From Microvirga sp. Mcv34 (GTDB lineage: Bacteria > Pseudomonadota > Alphaproteobacteria > Rhizobiales > Beijerinckiaceae): a stretch of DNA of 64,000 nt. A program made the translations under genes and the position numbers. The stretch covers positions 1 to 64,000 of the forward strand of contig NZ_JALJRK010000006.1 in the NCBI RefSeq assembly GCF_024519725.1, written 5' to 3'. Position 1 is the first letter of the stretch; each line of letters starts with the position of its first letter. The notes beneath the pieces are model-generated. The model worked only from the letters and a program-made list of their open reading frames with translations. It searched no databases and was not told the origin of the DNA. Shown in pieces: positions 16,803 to 26,509 of the stretch.

Positions 16803-17894
16803 ATGCATCCCACCGGTCCATTTTCCCATTTTTCGGAAAACCGCGCCATCGCGGAGCTGAACGACCGTTCCCGCGAGATCTTCCGCCAGATCGTCGAGAG
16901 CTATCTCATGACCGGCGAACCCGTGGGCTCGCGCCACCTCTCGCGCATCCTGCCGATGACGCTTTCGCCGGCCTCGATCCGCAACGTGATGGCTGACCTT
17001 GAGGCGGCGGGCCTGATCTTCGCCCCCCATACCAGCGCCGGCCGTCTGCCGACGGAGACCGGCCTGCGCTTCTTCGTCGATGCCATGATGGAGATCGGCG
17101 ACGTCACCTCCGAGGAGCGCTCGCGCATCGAGGCGCAGATGCGGGCCGCCGCCTCCGGCCACACCCTGGAAACGGCCCTGGCCGAGGCCTCGGCCCTGCT
17201 GTCGGGCGTCTCGCGCGGCGCCGGCGTCGTGGTGACCTCCAAATCCAACGCGCGCCTCAGGCACATCGAATTCGTCCGCCTCGATCCCACCCGCGCCCTG
17301 GTGGTGCTCGTCTCCGAGGACGGCTCGGTGGAAAACCGCCTCCTCGACCTGCCCGCCGGCCTGCCCGCCGGCGCCCTGGTGGAGGCGGGCAACTTTCTCA
17401 ATGCCCGGATCCAGGGCAAGACGCTCGGCGACATCAAGCGCGAGATCCAGACCCGCCGCGAGGACATGGAGCGCCAGCTCGACGTCCTCACCGCCCGGCT
17501 CGTCGAAGCGGGGCTCGCCACCACGGTGGGGCCTGCGGATTCGCGCCAGCTCATCGTGCGCGGCCAGGCCAATCTCCTCGACGACCTGAAGGCCGCGGAG
17601 GACCTGGAGCGCATCCGCCTGCTCTTCTCGGACCTGGAAACCCAGACCGACGTGATCGACCTCCTGAGCCGCGCCGAGGGCGGCGAGGGCGTGCGCATCT
17701 TCATCGGCTCGGAGAACAAGCTCTTCTCGCTCTCCGGCTCCTCGATGATCGCCGCCCCCTTCCGCGACGGCAGCCAGAAGATCGTCGGGGTCCTGGGCGT
17801 CATCGGCCCGACGCGCCTCAACTACGCGCGCATCGTCCCGATGGTGGACTACACCGCCAAGGTGATCTCGCGCATTCTGGAAAGCGGACGATAA
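16803..17894 (+). CDS. hrcA: Heat-inducible transcription repressor HrcA
   Basis: A 363-residue repressor of class I heat-shock genes that binds CIRCE operators, usually upstream of groESL, with GroEL as corepressor. The N-terminal winged helix is recognisable ([44 protein letters not shown] and [12 protein letters not shown]), and the C-terminal domain ends with [20 protein letters not shown], a family signature. No grpE follows it here and no CIRCE-like TTAGCACTC repeat was seen in the window, so its targets lie elsewhere. Confidence 0.95.
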   Translation: MHPTGPFSHFSENRAIAELNDRSREIFRQIVESYLMTGEPVGSRHLSRILPMTLSPASIRNVMADLEAAGLIFAPHTSAGRLPTETGLRFFVDAMMEIGDVTSEERSRIEAQMRAAASGHTLETALAEASALLSGVSRGAGVVVTSKSNARLRHIEFVRLDPTRALVVLVSEDGSVENRLLDLPAGLPAGALVEAGNFLNARIQGKTLGDIKREIQTRREDMERQLDVLTARLVEAGLATTVGPADSRQLIVRGQANLLDDLKAAEDLERIRLLFSDLETQTDVIDLLSRAEGGEGVRIFIGSENKLFSLSGSSMIAAPFRDGSQKIVGVLGVIGPTRLNYARIVPMVDYTAKVISRILESGR

Positions 17895-18015
17895 GGCTCC
17901 CGCTCGTTCGGCTTCATCAACATATCGTGACGCTTCTGGGAACCATCCTGGCCTGAGGCGTTAAACCTCCTGTCCGCGCATGCGGCCTATGTTCCCATCG
18001 ATGGAGGAGGTTTCC

Positions 18016-18423
18016 TTGAAGACAACAGCGATCATCGCCGGCGCCGGTCTCATGATGCTCGGCGCCCTCGGCCAGGCCCAGGCTCAGGTCAGCGGCACCC
18101 CCGGCTCCCCGTTCCCGAACGCCGCACCGCACGAAATCCAGACGATCAACGGCGTGCCCTGCCGCACCATCCTCGACCGTGAGAGCAACCAGCGCATCCC
18201 GGTTCAGTGCGCCAGCCCGACCGGCATGATCGGCATGGACCCGACGACCACGGGTAGTGTTCTCATGGCTCCGGCCGGCCAGGCTCCCGTGTCCGGCACG
18301 CCGGCCTCCGCCTTCCCCACCGCCGCCCCGCATGAGATCCGGGTCATCAACGGCGTTCCCTGCCGTACCGTCCTGGTCCAGGGCACCGATCAGCGCGTTC
18401 CCGTCGAGTGCGCTTCGCGATAA
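18016..18423 (+). CDS. Small secreted protein with two cysteine-pair repeats (paralogue 1)
   Basis: I do not recognise a named family. A signal peptide (MKTTAIIAGAG... cut after AQA) is followed by two copies of a unit of about 40 residues: SGTPxSxFPxAAPHEI, then INGVPCRT and, 15 residues after that cysteine, a second cysteine in PVxC. Each repeat thus holds a C-x15-C pair, likely a disulfide in the periplasm. I choose a TTG start at 18016 because it sits after GGAGGTTTCC and opens the signal peptide. An in-frame ATG at 18001 would put the ribosome site inside the coding region. The neighbouring gene at 18611 has the same leader sequence and layout. Confidence 0.7.
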   Translation: MKTTAIIAGAGLMMLGALGQAQAQVSGTPGSPFPNAAPHEIQTINGVPCRTILDRESNQRIPVQCASPTGMIGMDPTTTGSVLMAPAGQAPVSGTPASAFPTAAPHEIRVINGVPCRTVLVQGTDQRVPVECASR

Positions 18424-18441
18424 TCGCTCCGCCTCCTGGTG

Positions 18442-18510
18442 GCAGGCGCGGACGTCCTGATCCGCGCCTGCAGCGCTCTCGACCCTGTGCCTGCGTGGTC
18501 ACGCAGGCAC
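18442..18510 (+). terminator. Two tandem hairpins between the paralogues
   Basis: GCAGGCGCGGA (18442-18452) pairs perfectly with 18461-18471. A second perfect stem GTGCCTGCGT/ACGCAGGCAC (18487-18510, four-base loop) follows 15 bases later and is trailed by CCTTTC. They probably end transcription of the first paralogue, so the second would have its own promoter. Confidence 0.6.
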
Positions 18511-18610
18511 CCTTTCGAGGCATGTTGCCTTGGACGGGCAGCCTCCTATCTCCCAGGCATCAACCTCTGCCGTAAGAGTTGCTCGTTCGCCTTGGACCCA
18601 GGAGGTTTCC

Positions 18611-19015
18611 GTGAAGACACTCTCGGTTGTCGCGATCACCGCCCTCATGGGGCTCGGTAGCATCGGCTTTGCTCAGGCCCAGGTCAGCGGGACGCCGTAT
18701 TCGCCCTTCCCGGACGCCGCCCCGCATGAAATCCGGATCTACAACGGGGTACCCTGCCGCACGATTCTCGACCGGGCCAGCGGGGTTCGGCTTCCGGTCC
18801 AGTGCGCCGGTCCGAACGGGGTGATCGGCGTGGATCCGACCGCGACCGGCACGATCTTCGCCCCGCCGCCCTATGGCGTACCGGGTCCTGGCGCACCCCC
18901 TTATGCCTTTTCCGGGCCCGCCCAAAGCGACATCGAGATCATCAACGGGTTCAAGTGCCGCACAGAATTCGTCGAGGAGACAGGAGAGCGCCTCCCTGTC
19001 GAGTGCGTGCGCTGA
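18611..19015 (+). CDS. Small secreted protein with two cysteine-pair repeats (paralogue 2)
   Basis: This 134-residue relative of the gene at 18016 has a signal peptide cut after AQA, then SGTPYSPFPDAAPHEI, NGVPCRT...LPVQC and, after a proline/glycine-rich linker (PPPYGVPGPGAPP), a diverged second unit NGFKCRT...LPVEC. Both C-x15-C pairs are kept although the second repeat has lost the SGTP lead-in. Translation starts at GTG 18611 behind GGAGGTTTCC, identical to the leader of paralogue 1. Function unknown; periplasmic or surface location is inferred from the signal peptide. Confidence 0.72.
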   Translation: MKTLSVVAITALMGLGSIGFAQAQVSGTPYSPFPDAAPHEIRIYNGVPCRTILDRASGVRLPVQCAGPNGVIGVDPTATGTIFAPPPYGVPGPGAPPYAFSGPAQSDIEIINGFKCRTEFVEETGERLPVECVR

Positions 19016-19210
19016 TCCGATCCTGTTGTCCCTAACAGGCGATGGGCCCGAACGCAGCGGCTCACCCTGCAGCATCGCTGGCCCTTTCCTGGCGAGCCCG
19101 CGCTTTCCGCCTGAACCGGCCCAGTCGGCTGGGCCCTGATACCCGGCCTCCCTTGGCTTTGGGGGCCGCCCCTGCTATTGCGGCCTGAACATTCTTATAT
19201 TTGCAGTATT

Positions 19211-21016
19211 ATGACCGCTCGCACCTTCGACAACATCCGCAACTTCTCCATCGTGGCTCATATCGACCACGGCAAGTCGACGCTCGCCGACCGCCTGATC
19301 CAGGCCACGGGGGCGCTGACGGCCCGTGAGATGACGGAGCAGGTTCTCGATAACATGGATATCGAGCGCGAACGCGGCATCACCATCAAGGCCCAGACCG
19401 TCCGCCTGGAATACAAGGCCCAGGACGGCAAGACCTATATCCTGAACCTCATGGACACCCCCGGCCACGTGGACTTCGCCTACGAAGTCTCCCGGTCGCT
19501 CGCCGCCTGCGAGGGCTCGCTGCTGGTGGTGGACGCCTCCCAGGGCGTGGAGGCGCAGACGCTCGCCAACGTCTATCAGGCCATCGACGCCAACCACGAG
19601 ATCGTCCCCGTCCTCAACAAGATCGACCTGCCCGCCGCCGATCCGGACCGGATCAAGGAGCAGATCGAGGAGGTGATCGGCATCGACGCTTCGGACGCAG
19701 TGCCGATCTCGGCCAAGACCGGCCTCAACATCGAAGGCGTGCTGGAGGCCATCGTCAAGAAGCTTCCGCCGCCGAAAGGCGACCCGGACGCGCCGCTCAA
19801 GGCTCTCCTGGTCGATTCCTGGTACGATGCCTATCTCGGCGTGGTCGTGCTCGTGCGCATCGTCGACGGCACCATGAAGAAGGGCCAGACCATCAAGATG
19901 ATGGGAACGGGCGCGACCTATGGCCTCGACCGGGTCGGCGTGTTCAACCCGAAGATGACCGAACTGGCGCAGCTCGGCCCCGGCGAGGTCGGCTTCTTCA
20001 CCGCCTCGATCAAGGAAGTCGCCGACACCCGCGTCGGTGATACCATCACGGACGAGCGCAAGCCCACGGCGGAAGCGCTTCCGGGCTTCAAGCCCGTGCA
20101 GCCGGTGGTGTTCTGTGGCCTTTTCCCCGTTGATGCGGCCGATTTCGAGAACCTGCGCGGCGCGATGGGCAAGCTGCGTCTCAACGACGCGAGCTTCTCC
20201 TATGAAATGGAGACTTCGGCCGCGCTGGGCTTCGGCTTCCGCTGCGGCTTTCTCGGGCTCCTGCATCTTGAGATCATCCAGGAGCGCCTCGAGCGCGAGT
20301 TCAACCTCGACCTCATCTCCACCGCGCCATCCGTGGTCTATCACCTGCGCATGCGCGACGGCTCGATCCGGGAACTGCACAACCCGGCCGACATGCCGGA
20401 CGTCATGCAGATCGAGTCCATCGACGAGCCGTGGATCCGTGCCACGATCCTCACGCCCGACGATTACCTCGGCGCCGTGCTCAAGCTCTGCCAGGACCGT
20501 CGCGGCGTTCAGATCGACCTCAACTATGTCGGCAAGCGCGCCATGGTGGTCTACGATCTGCCGCTCAACGAAGTGGTGTTCGATTTCTACGACCGCCTGA
20601 AATCAGTCTCGAAGGGCTACGCTTCCTTCGACTACCACATCTCCGATTACCGCGAGGGTGACCTCGTGAAGATGTCGGTCCTGGTCAACGGCGAGCCGGT
20701 GGACGCGCTGTCCATGCTGGTGCACCGCACCCGAGCCGAAGGCCGCGGCCGCGCCATGTGCGAGAAGCTGAAAGAGCTCATCCCGCCGCACATGTTCCAG
20801 ATCCCGGTGCAGGCCGCCATCGGCGGCAAGATCATTGCCCGCGAGACCATCCGCGCCCTGCGCAAGGACGTGACCGCCAAGTGCTACGGCGGCGACGCCT
20901 CCCGCAAGCGCAAGCTCCTCGACAAGCAGAAGGAAGGCAAGAAGCGGATGCGCCAGTACGGCAAGGTCGACATCCCGCAGGAAGCCTTCATCGCCGCGCT
21001 GAAGATGGACAACTGA
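19211..21016 (+). CDS. lepA: Elongation factor 4 (LepA)
   Basis: A 601-residue translational GTPase that back-translocates or remodels stalled ribosomes. G1 is AHIDHGKST (residues 16-24), then [10 protein letters not shown] (switch I), DTPGHVDF (G3), NKIDLP (G4) and SAKTG (G5). The LepA-specific C-terminal domain ends with [16 protein letters not shown]. The start at 19211 ([14 protein letters not shown]) matches the family; the frame is open from 19178. A textbook terminator follows. Confidence 0.97.
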   Translation: MTARTFDNIRNFSIVAHIDHGKSTLADRLIQATGALTAREMTEQVLDNMDIERERGITIKAQTVRLEYKAQDGKTYILNLMDTPGHVDFAYEVSRSLAACEGSLLVVDASQGVEAQTLANVYQAIDANHEIVPVLNKIDLPAADPDRIKEQIEEVIGIDASDAVPISAKTGLNIEGVLEAIVKKLPPPKGDPDAPLKALLVDSWYDAYLGVVVLVRIVDGTMKKGQTIKMMGTGATYGLDRVGVFNPKMTELAQLGPGEVGFFTASIKEVADTRVGDTITDERKPTAEALPGFKPVQPVVFCGLFPVDAADFENLRGAMGKLRLNDASFSYEMETSAALGFGFRCGFLGLLHLEIIQERLEREFNLDLISTAPSVVYHLRMRDGSIRELHNPADMPDVMQIESIDEPWIRATILTPDDYLGAVLKLCQDRRGVQIDLNYVGKRAMVVYDLPLNEVVFDFYDRLKSVSKGYASFDYHISDYREGDLVKMSVLVNGEPVDALSMLVHRTRAEGRGRAMCEKLKELIPPHMFQIPVQAAIGGKIIARETIRALRKDVTAKCYGGDASRKRKLLDKQKEGKKRMRQYGKVDIPQEAFIAALKMDN

Positions 21017-21049
21017 TCTCCGGCTTTGCTCCAAACGTGACGCGTCGAA

Positions 21050-21082
21050 AAGCGTGCCGGACATCACCGGCACGCTTTTTTT
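21050..21082 (+). terminator. Rho-independent terminator of lepA
   Basis: An 11-base perfect stem (AAGCGTGCCGG with its complement, six-base loop) runs directly into a run of T residues. It lies 33 bases after the lepA stop. Confidence 0.9.
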
Positions 21083-21279
21083 GTTCGAGCGGCCCATGGG
21101 CGCAGCCGGGAACCCGATCCGGTAGCCTGAGTTCAACCCACGTACGGGGCCAAGGTCTCTCCAAAGGATCGATGCTGCAGGAACGGAGTCTTCGGACGCC
21201 GGGCTTCGGCACGTCCGAGCCAGACCTTTCGGAACCGCACGTCCGAGCGACAGGACCTCGCTTCACAAGAGGAGAACCC

Positions 21280-22515
21280 ATGCCTTCGTCCCTGCGGTCC
21301 ACGCTGCCGACGCTCTTTGCGCTGCTCTTCGGCTACGCTCTCATGCAGATCGGCAATACCCTGCAGGGCACACTTCTCAGCGTGCGCGGCAGCATCGCGC
21401 AGTTCACGCCCACGGAAATCGGCGCCGTGGGCTCCGCCTTCTGGGGCGGGATCGTGGTGGGCTCCCTTTATGCCGGGCGGGTGATCCAGCAGGTCGGCCA
21501 CACGCGGACTTTCGCCGCGCTGGCGGCCATCGCTGCCTCGACGGCCCTGCTGCATCTGCTCGTGATCAATCCGCCCGTCTGGATCGCCGCGCGCGCGGTG
21601 ACGGGTTTCTGCTTCGCCGGATTGTTCATCGTGGTCGAGAGCTGGCTCAACGCTTCGGCCGACGCGCAGACGCGCGGGCAGGTTCTCAGCGTTTACGGGA
21701 TGACGGGCCTGATCGCCGGAATCGGCGGGCAGATGCTCCTGCCCGCGGGCGATCCGTACGGCTACCGACTGTTCTGCCTTGTCGCCATCCTGATCTGCCT
21801 CGCCCTCGTGCCCACGGCCCTGTCGCGCGCCTCTGCGCCGGTCCACGCGGTTAGCGACACGAAGATCAACCTGATGCAGCTGTACCGGCAGTCGCCCTTC
21901 GGCGTGGTGGCGGCGGTTCTCTGCGGCGCCACGACGAGTTCGTTCTTCGCGCTCGGCCCGATCTGGGCTCAGGAACGGGGGCTCGATACGGCCGAGATCG
22001 CCATCTTCATGGCCTGCGGCACCCTCGGCGGCTTCGCCACCACCTACCCTCTCGGCTGGCTTTCGGACCGCATGGACCGGCGCCACGTGATCATCGGCGC
22101 GTCGGGCATGGCGGCGGCCATCCTTCTCGCGCTCATTCACTTCGTGCCGATCACGGTGCCCGTCTGGCTGCTCTTCCTCTATGTCGCCGTCTTCGGCGGC
22201 AGCGTGATCCCGACCTACAGCATCGTCACGGCGCATGTGAACGACATGGTGAAGCCCGGCGAGTTCGTGGCCGCGGCCGGCGGGCTCTTGATCCTACAAG
22301 GCATCGGGGCAGCGATCGGCCCGGTCATCTCGGGCATGGCCATGACTGAGTTCGGGCGACTGGGCCTTCTCTATGTCGTCATCGTCGCCCAGGCCCTCAT
22401 GGCGATCTGGGGCGCTTATCGAAGCCTGCAGCGCGCCGCGCCCGCGACCGAGGAGAAGGAAACCTTCGTTCCCGAACCTGTCGTTCCCGTCGGAACGCGG
22501 CTGGAGGCGCATTGA
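21280..22515 (+). CDS. MFS transporter, YcaD-like
   Basis: A 411-residue inner-membrane protein with 12 predicted hydrophobic segments, the major facilitator superfamily arrangement. A short loop after helix 2 reads GRVIQQVGHTR, a loose form of the MFS motif A; the mirrored loop in the second half is clearer (GWLSDRMDRR). The sequence resembles the YcaD group (substrate unknown). The ATG at 21280 has a strong AAGAGGAGAA site. A GGAGGCGC-ATTGA-GCGCCTCC hairpin spans the stop codon (22503-22523). Confidence 0.85.
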   Translation: MPSSLRSTLPTLFALLFGYALMQIGNTLQGTLLSVRGSIAQFTPTEIGAVGSAFWGGIVVGSLYAGRVIQQVGHTRTFAALAAIAASTALLHLLVINPPVWIAARAVTGFCFAGLFIVVESWLNASADAQTRGQVLSVYGMTGLIAGIGGQMLLPAGDPYGYRLFCLVAILICLALVPTALSRASAPVHAVSDTKINLMQLYRQSPFGVVAAVLCGATTSSFFALGPIWAQERGLDTAEIAIFMACGTLGGFATTYPLGWLSDRMDRRHVIIGASGMAAAILLALIHFVPITVPVWLLFLYVAVFGGSVIPTYSIVTAHVNDMVKPGEFVAAAGGLLILQGIGAAIGPVISGMAMTEFGRLGLLYVVIVAQALMAIWGAYRSLQRAAPATEEKETFVPEPVVPVGTRLEAH

Positions 22516-22560
22516 GCGCCTCCATGCGACGGGAGAACGACGGCTCCTCTTTTTGCGGAG

Positions 22561-22986
22561 CTATGCCACGCCGATGCGGCGGCCGGAGGCATCGGTCACC
22601 GGCTCGCCGTCTTCCTTGACGAACTCGCCCTGCTGTGGCGGCAGGATGTCGATCACGGCCTCGGACGGACGACAGAGCCTGACGCCCAGAGGCGTGACCA
22701 CGATGGGCCGATTGATCAGAATCGGATGCGCCATCATCGCGTCGAGAAGCTGGTCATCGCTCAAGGAAGGGTCACCGAGCCCGAGTTCCGCATAGGGCGT
22801 TCCCTTCTCGCGGATCACGTCGCGAACGCTCACCCCCATGCGCCCGATGAGCTGGCGCAGAAGCAGGCGCGTCGGCGGCGTCTTCAGATACTCGATGATA
22901 TGCGGTTCGATCCCGGCATTGCGGATCAGTCCCAAGGTGTTGCGAGACGTACCGCATTGCGGGTTGTGGTAGATGATCACGTCCAT
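22561..22986 (-). CDS. arsC: Arsenate reductase (glutaredoxin type)
   Basis: A 141-residue ArsC of the glutaredoxin-dependent family, which reduces arsenate to arsenite for efflux. The catalytic cysteine lies in YHNPQCGTSRNTL (residue 11), and the substrate-binding arginines are in the expected ILINRPIVV and GVRLCRPSE segments. A GGAAGGA site precedes the ATG at 22986. No arsR, arsB or acr3 gene is adjacent, so it may be a stand-alone housekeeping copy. Confidence 0.92.
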   Translation of the reverse strand: MDVIIYHNPQCGTSRNTLGLIRNAGIEPHIIEYLKTPPTRLLLRQLIGRMGVSVRDVIREKGTPYAELGLGDPSLSDDQLLDAMMAHPILINRPIVVTPLGVRLCRPSEAVIDILPPQQGEFVKEDGEPVTDASGRRIGVA

Positions 22987-23073
22987 GGCTGATCCTTCCG
23001 ATTGCGTGAGACCGTCCCCTGTCGGGCATCCCTGTGTCAAGGATGGCGAAAGGCCGGGTCAGGCCGCGAACGC

Positions 23074-23694
23074 CTAGCCCCGGCAGTCCGCCCTGCCCTG
23101 CACCTTCAATCGCGCCATGAGGCGCCATGCGAGAGCCTCGTAGGCCTCGCGGCTCTTCACACCTGACAGGGACAATTCGAGCACCCATTCGCTCGAGAGC
23201 GGCACGATCAAGGTCTCGACCGTCATGGCCTGAGATGCCGTCGGCAGGCTTGCATCGATCCACGTCGCGGACCACCGGGTCGCCCTCGGCTCCGATGTCA
23301 GGGATACCGACTGCGCCGGCCGTCCGAGTAGTTCCTCGTAATCGCGCTGCAGGGCCGCGGCATCGCGGATCGCAAGGTCCGGCTGCGGCATGTCGCGAAG
23401 TTCCTCGGCGGAGCGGAGACCGATCGAGAGATCCGCATCCGACGTAACGGCTTTCAGGCCGATTTCTGTCAGGCGCCATTCCTCCGGCAGGGCGAAGGAG
23501 AAGCAGAGATCCGGCGCGGCCTTGCCGGAGACCTGCGTCTGGCGGGTAGCGGCGTCGAAACGCGCCTGGATCGCCTCCGTCGCGCCGATCCTGTCGAGCG
23601 GGTCATTGGCGGCGAGCGCCACGGGAATCATGGCGAGCCCTGCCGCAAGAGCGAGCCCGCCCGACCATGCTCTCCGCCACCTTATGCCGCTCAC
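23074..23694 (-). CDS. Hypothetical exported protein
   Basis: A 206-residue protein with an N-terminal signal peptide (GGLALAAGLAMIPVALAAND). The mature part has no domain I recognise; it contains one cysteine near the middle (DLCFSFALPEEWRL) and one near the C terminus (ADCRG), which could pair in the periplasm. It starts at a GTG preceded by CGGAGGG. It sits between arsC and a TRAP-type binding protein, all on the same strand but separated by 88-150 bases, so no operon is evident. Confidence 0.72.
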   Translation of the reverse strand: MSGIRWRRAWSGGLALAAGLAMIPVALAANDPLDRIGATEAIQARFDAATRQTQVSGKAAPDLCFSFALPEEWRLTEIGLKAVTSDADLSIGLRSAEELRDMPQPDLAIRDAAALQRDYEELLGRPAQSVSLTSEPRATRWSATWIDASLPTASQAMTVETLIVPLSSEWVLELSLSGVKSREAYEALAWRLMARLKVQGRADCRG

Positions 23695-23815
23695 ATGACC
23701 CTCCGGGGGATCGACCCTTAATCCCTAGGAAACGCCCTGAAACTGCACAGGTTGCGTAGAAATCCTTCGGAGCGGCATCGGTCAGCATGAGGCAAGTTTG
23801 TCATGCAGGAAGAAA

Positions 23816-23833
23816 GGCGGGCCGAGGCCCGCC
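23816..23833 (-). terminator. Terminator of the TRAP binding-protein gene
   Basis: GGCGGGCC-GA-GGCCCGCC forms an 8-base perfect stem, 10 bases beyond the stop codon, followed on the minus strand by TTTCTT. Confidence 0.75.
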
Positions 23834-23843
23834 CTTCCAACGA

Positions 23844-24932
23844 TCAGCCGCGAGCGCGGGCGCGGATCATGAAGGTGTCGAAGGCGTATTCAGCCACCTG
23901 GAACCAGAGATATTCCTCTCCGCGGAAAGCCTTGTAGCTGTCGTAGATCTTCTTGAAATCGGGGTTCTTGGCCGAGATTTCGTCGTAGACCTCGTTGGCA
24001 GCCTTGTAGGCGGCTTCCATGATCTCCTGCGAGAAGGGACGCAGCTGCGCGCCGTTGCCGATCAGGCTGCGCAGGGCGGCCGGATTCTTGGCGTCGTACT
24101 TGGCCTGCGTGTCGACGTTCACATACCCGGCCGCCGCCTGGACGGCCGCCTGGTAGTTCTTGGGCAGCTCGTTCCACTTCTGCAGGTTGATGTAGAAATG
24201 GATCGCGGGACCACCCTCCCAGAAGCCCGGATAATAGTAGTACGGCGCCACCTTGTTGAGGCCGAGCTTTTCGTCGTCGTACGGCGCGACCCACTCGGCG
24301 GCGTCGATCGTGCCGCGCTCCAGGGACGGATAGAGATCGCCGCCGGCGATCTGCTGCGGCACGACGCCGAGCTTGCCCATGATCTGACCGGCAAGGCCGG
24401 CGATGCGCATCTTGAGGCCCTTCAGGTCATCGACGGTCTTGATCTCCTTCCGGAACCAGCCGCCCATCTGCACGCCCGTATTGCCGGCGGGCAACGCGTA
24501 GACGTTGTGCTTGGCGTAGAAATCGTTCAGCAGCGCATTGCCGTTGCCGTGATAGAGCCAGGCGTTGGTCTGGCGGGAATTGAGGCCGAACGGCAGCGTG
24601 GTGCCGATGGCGAAGGTCGGGTCCTTGCCCACGTAGTAGTAGGAGCAGGTGTGGCCCATCTCCACCGTTCCGCCGCCGATGGCATCGAGCGCCTGCGGGG
24701 CACCGACGATCTCGCCGGGAGCAAAGGTCTGGATGATAAACTTGCCGTCTGTGGCTTCCGCGACGAGCTTGGCGAAGGTCTCGCCGCCGCCGAACAGGGT
24801 GTCGAGGGATTTCGGAAAGGCCGAGGTCAGACGCCAGCGAATTTCCGGGTTCGACTGAGCGATGGCGGGCTTCGCGACCGCTCCGGCGGCGGCACCGAGG
24901 GTGGCGGCCTGGAGGAATGCACGACGTTTCAT
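23844..24932 (-). CDS. TRAP transporter substrate-binding protein (DctP family), Tat-exported
   Basis: A 362-residue periplasmic binding protein of tripartite ATP-independent transporters. The N terminus KRRAFLQAATLGAAAGAV is a twin-arginine signal. The body has the DctP features: EIRWRLTSAFPKSLDTLFGG, GTVEMGHTCSYYYVGKDPTF and GLKMRIAGLAGQIMGKLGV. The aromatic-rich stretch (YYYYPGFWEGG) resembles members that bind alpha-keto acids or lactate (inference). The ATG at 24932 has an AAAGGGA site; the frame is open to 24998. No DctQ or DctM membrane genes accompany it, so the membrane subunits must be elsewhere. Confidence 0.88.
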   Translation of the reverse strand: MKRRAFLQAATLGAAAGAVAKPAIAQSNPEIRWRLTSAFPKSLDTLFGGGETFAKLVAEATDGKFIIQTFAPGEIVGAPQALDAIGGGTVEMGHTCSYYYVGKDPTFAIGTTLPFGLNSRQTNAWLYHGNGNALLNDFYAKHNVYALPAGNTGVQMGGWFRKEIKTVDDLKGLKMRIAGLAGQIMGKLGVVPQQIAGGDLYPSLERGTIDAAEWVAPYDDEKLGLNKVAPYYYYPGFWEGGPAIHFYINLQKWNELPKNYQAAVQAAAGYVNVDTQAKYDAKNPAALRSLIGNGAQLRPFSQEIMEAAYKAANEVYDEISAKNPDFKKIYDSYKAFRGEEYLWFQVAEYAFDTFMIRARARG

Positions 24933-25145
24933 GAGCGTCCCTTTCGTTCGTTTCCGTTTCAGGGCGCACATGGGACAGAAAGTTTCAATGCGACGCACTC
25001 AAACGAATAGTTGAGACGCCCCTATAGCGACACGAGAGAAAGAAGGGAGGCCCTCCGGAGCAGGGACTTCATGCGTTCAGCGCATGCGTCGGCAGGCTCC
25101 GGGGCGAGGCCCGGAACCTGCGACCGCTAAGCGGAGAAACCTGCG

Positions 25146-25319
25146 TCAGAAAATCAACTCGCCCGCCCCCCAGGCGATGAGGATCAGGATGATGAAACCC
25201 AGGAGGAACAGGCCGAACAGGACCTTGGCGACGGTCTTGGCGCCGGATGCGACTCCGGTGAATCCCAAGGCGCCGGCCACCAGCGACACGACGAGAAAGA
25301 TCAGAGCCCATTTCAGCAT
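25146..25319 (-). CDS. DUF1328 (YtjA family) small membrane protein
   Basis: A 57-residue protein read as [19 protein letters not shown] followed by [20 protein letters not shown] and a final hydrophobic stretch ending in WGAGELIF. Two transmembrane helices separated by a short AKTVAK loop are the hallmark of DUF1328/YtjA proteins. Function is unknown; relatives are often stress-induced. A GAGGTGCC site precedes the ATG. Confidence 0.88.
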   Translation of the reverse strand: MLKWALIFLVVSLVAGALGFTGVASGAKTVAKVLFGLFLLGFIILILIAWGAGELIF

Positions 25320-25417
25320 ATCGGCACCTCGACTTCATACTGCTCAGCTGAAGACATTAAGCGCCCACGGCCGATCCGGTTCCGGGCAGGCATCTGGTAG
25401 AAACCAGACAGCTCCTG

Positions 25418-26509
25418 TCAGATGACGACTGTCACCGTCTCGGCCGCGCGGGTGAGCGCCGTGTAGAGCCAGCGGCTGCGATGCTCGCGGAAGGCGTAGG
25501 ACTCGTCGAAGAGCACGAGGTCGTCCCATTGCGAGCCCTGGGCCTTGTGCACGGTCAACGCATACCCATAGGTGAACTCGTCCGATTCCTTGCGCAGGAC
25601 GAACGGCACCTCCTCCTCCGTTCCCTCGAAGAAGGCCTTGTGCACGGCGACCTCCACGGAGCGGCGGCGCGCATCGTCGTCGGGCAGCACGTCCATCCGG
25701 ATGAAGTCGTTGCGGATGCCGCGCAGGGCCTGGATGCTCCAGGTGCCGCCGTTGAGCAGCCCCTTGGTCTTGTCGTTGCGCAGGCAGACGAGTTTCTCGC
25801 CCGCCGCCGGCATGGGATCGCGGTAGCCGTTCAGTTCGCGCAGGCGCGTATTGTACTGGCGCCGGGTCTTGTTGAGGCCGACAAGCACCTGGTCGGCCGC
25901 CATGACGGCTGCGGCATCGATCTCGCGGCGGCGGATGATGCGGCTCTCGCCATAGGTTCCGGGCTCGAGCCGCCCGCCTTCCCTGACCTGCATCGACAGG
26001 TGGATGATGGGATTGTCCTTGGCCTGCCGGTGGACCTCCGTCAGCATCACGTCGGGCTCGCCTTCGGTGAAGAAGCCGCCGCCCTTCACAGGCGGCAACT
26101 GCGCCGGATCGCCGAGCACGAGAACGGGTTGACCGAAGGACAGGAGATCGCGCCCCAGCTCCTCGTCCACCATGGAGCATTCATCGATGATGATGAGGTC
26201 GGCCTTGGAGACGGGACTCTGGCGGTTGAGCACGAATTGCGGACCGTTCTCGTCCGATTCCCGCGAGCGGTAGATCATGGAATGAATCGTCGACGCATCG
26301 GTGCAGCCCTTGGAGCGCAGCACGAGCGCGGCCTTGCCCGTATAGGCGCCGAACACCACGTCGCCGTCCACGTTCTCGGCGATGTGCTTGGCGAGCGTCG
26401 TCTTGCCCGTGCCGGCATAGCCGAAGAGGCGAAACACGGGACGGTCGCCGCGGCGGAGCCATTCGGCGACGGCTTTCAGGGCGGCGTCCTGTTGCGGCGA
26501 CCAAGTCAT
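25418..26509 (-). CDS. RecD/Pif1-like ATP-dependent DNA helicase
   Basis: A 363-residue superfamily 1B helicase. Walker A is GYAGTGKTTLAKHI near the N terminus, Walker B LIIIDECSMVD, motif III VLGDPAQLPPV, and the C-terminal UvrD_C_2-type motifs TYGYALTVHKAQGSQWD and YTALTRA. It is about half the size of RecD, lacking any accessory domain, and would act as a 5'-3' helicase in repair (inference). Its ATG overlaps the stop of the EamA gene upstream (ATGA), an unexpected operon partner. Confidence 0.87.
   Translation of the reverse strand: MTWSPQQDAALKAVAEWLRRGDRPVFRLFGYAGTGKTTLAKHIAENVDGDVVFGAYTGKAALVLRSKGCTDASTIHSMIYRSRESDENGPQFVLNRQSPVSKADLIIIDECSMVDEELGRDLLSFGQPVLVLGDPAQLPPVKGGGFFTEGEPDVMLTEVHRQAKDNPIIHLSMQVREGGRLEPGTYGESRIIRRREIDAAAVMAADQVLVGLNKTRRQYNTRLRELNGYRDPMPAAGEKLVCLRNDKTKGLLNGGTWSIQALRGIRNDFIRMDVLPDDDARRRSVEVAVHKAFFEGTEEEVPFVLRKESDEFTYGYALTVHKAQGSQWDDLVLFDESYAFREHRSRWLYTALTRAAETVTVVI

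Noticed and set aside
17895-18000. Possible EcfG promoter for the first cysteine-repeat gene (GGAAC then CGTT)
   Set aside because: Spacing is 15 bases instead of 16-17, so the match is weaker than the three accepted sites.
19175-20380. 401-codon minus-strand frame opposite lepA
   Set aside because: lepA is full length with all GTPase motifs; the antisense frame is a shadow.
25320-25417. Possible EcfG promoter for DUF1328
   Set aside because: GGAAC is present on the minus strand near 25382 but the -10 reads GCTT instead of CGTT.
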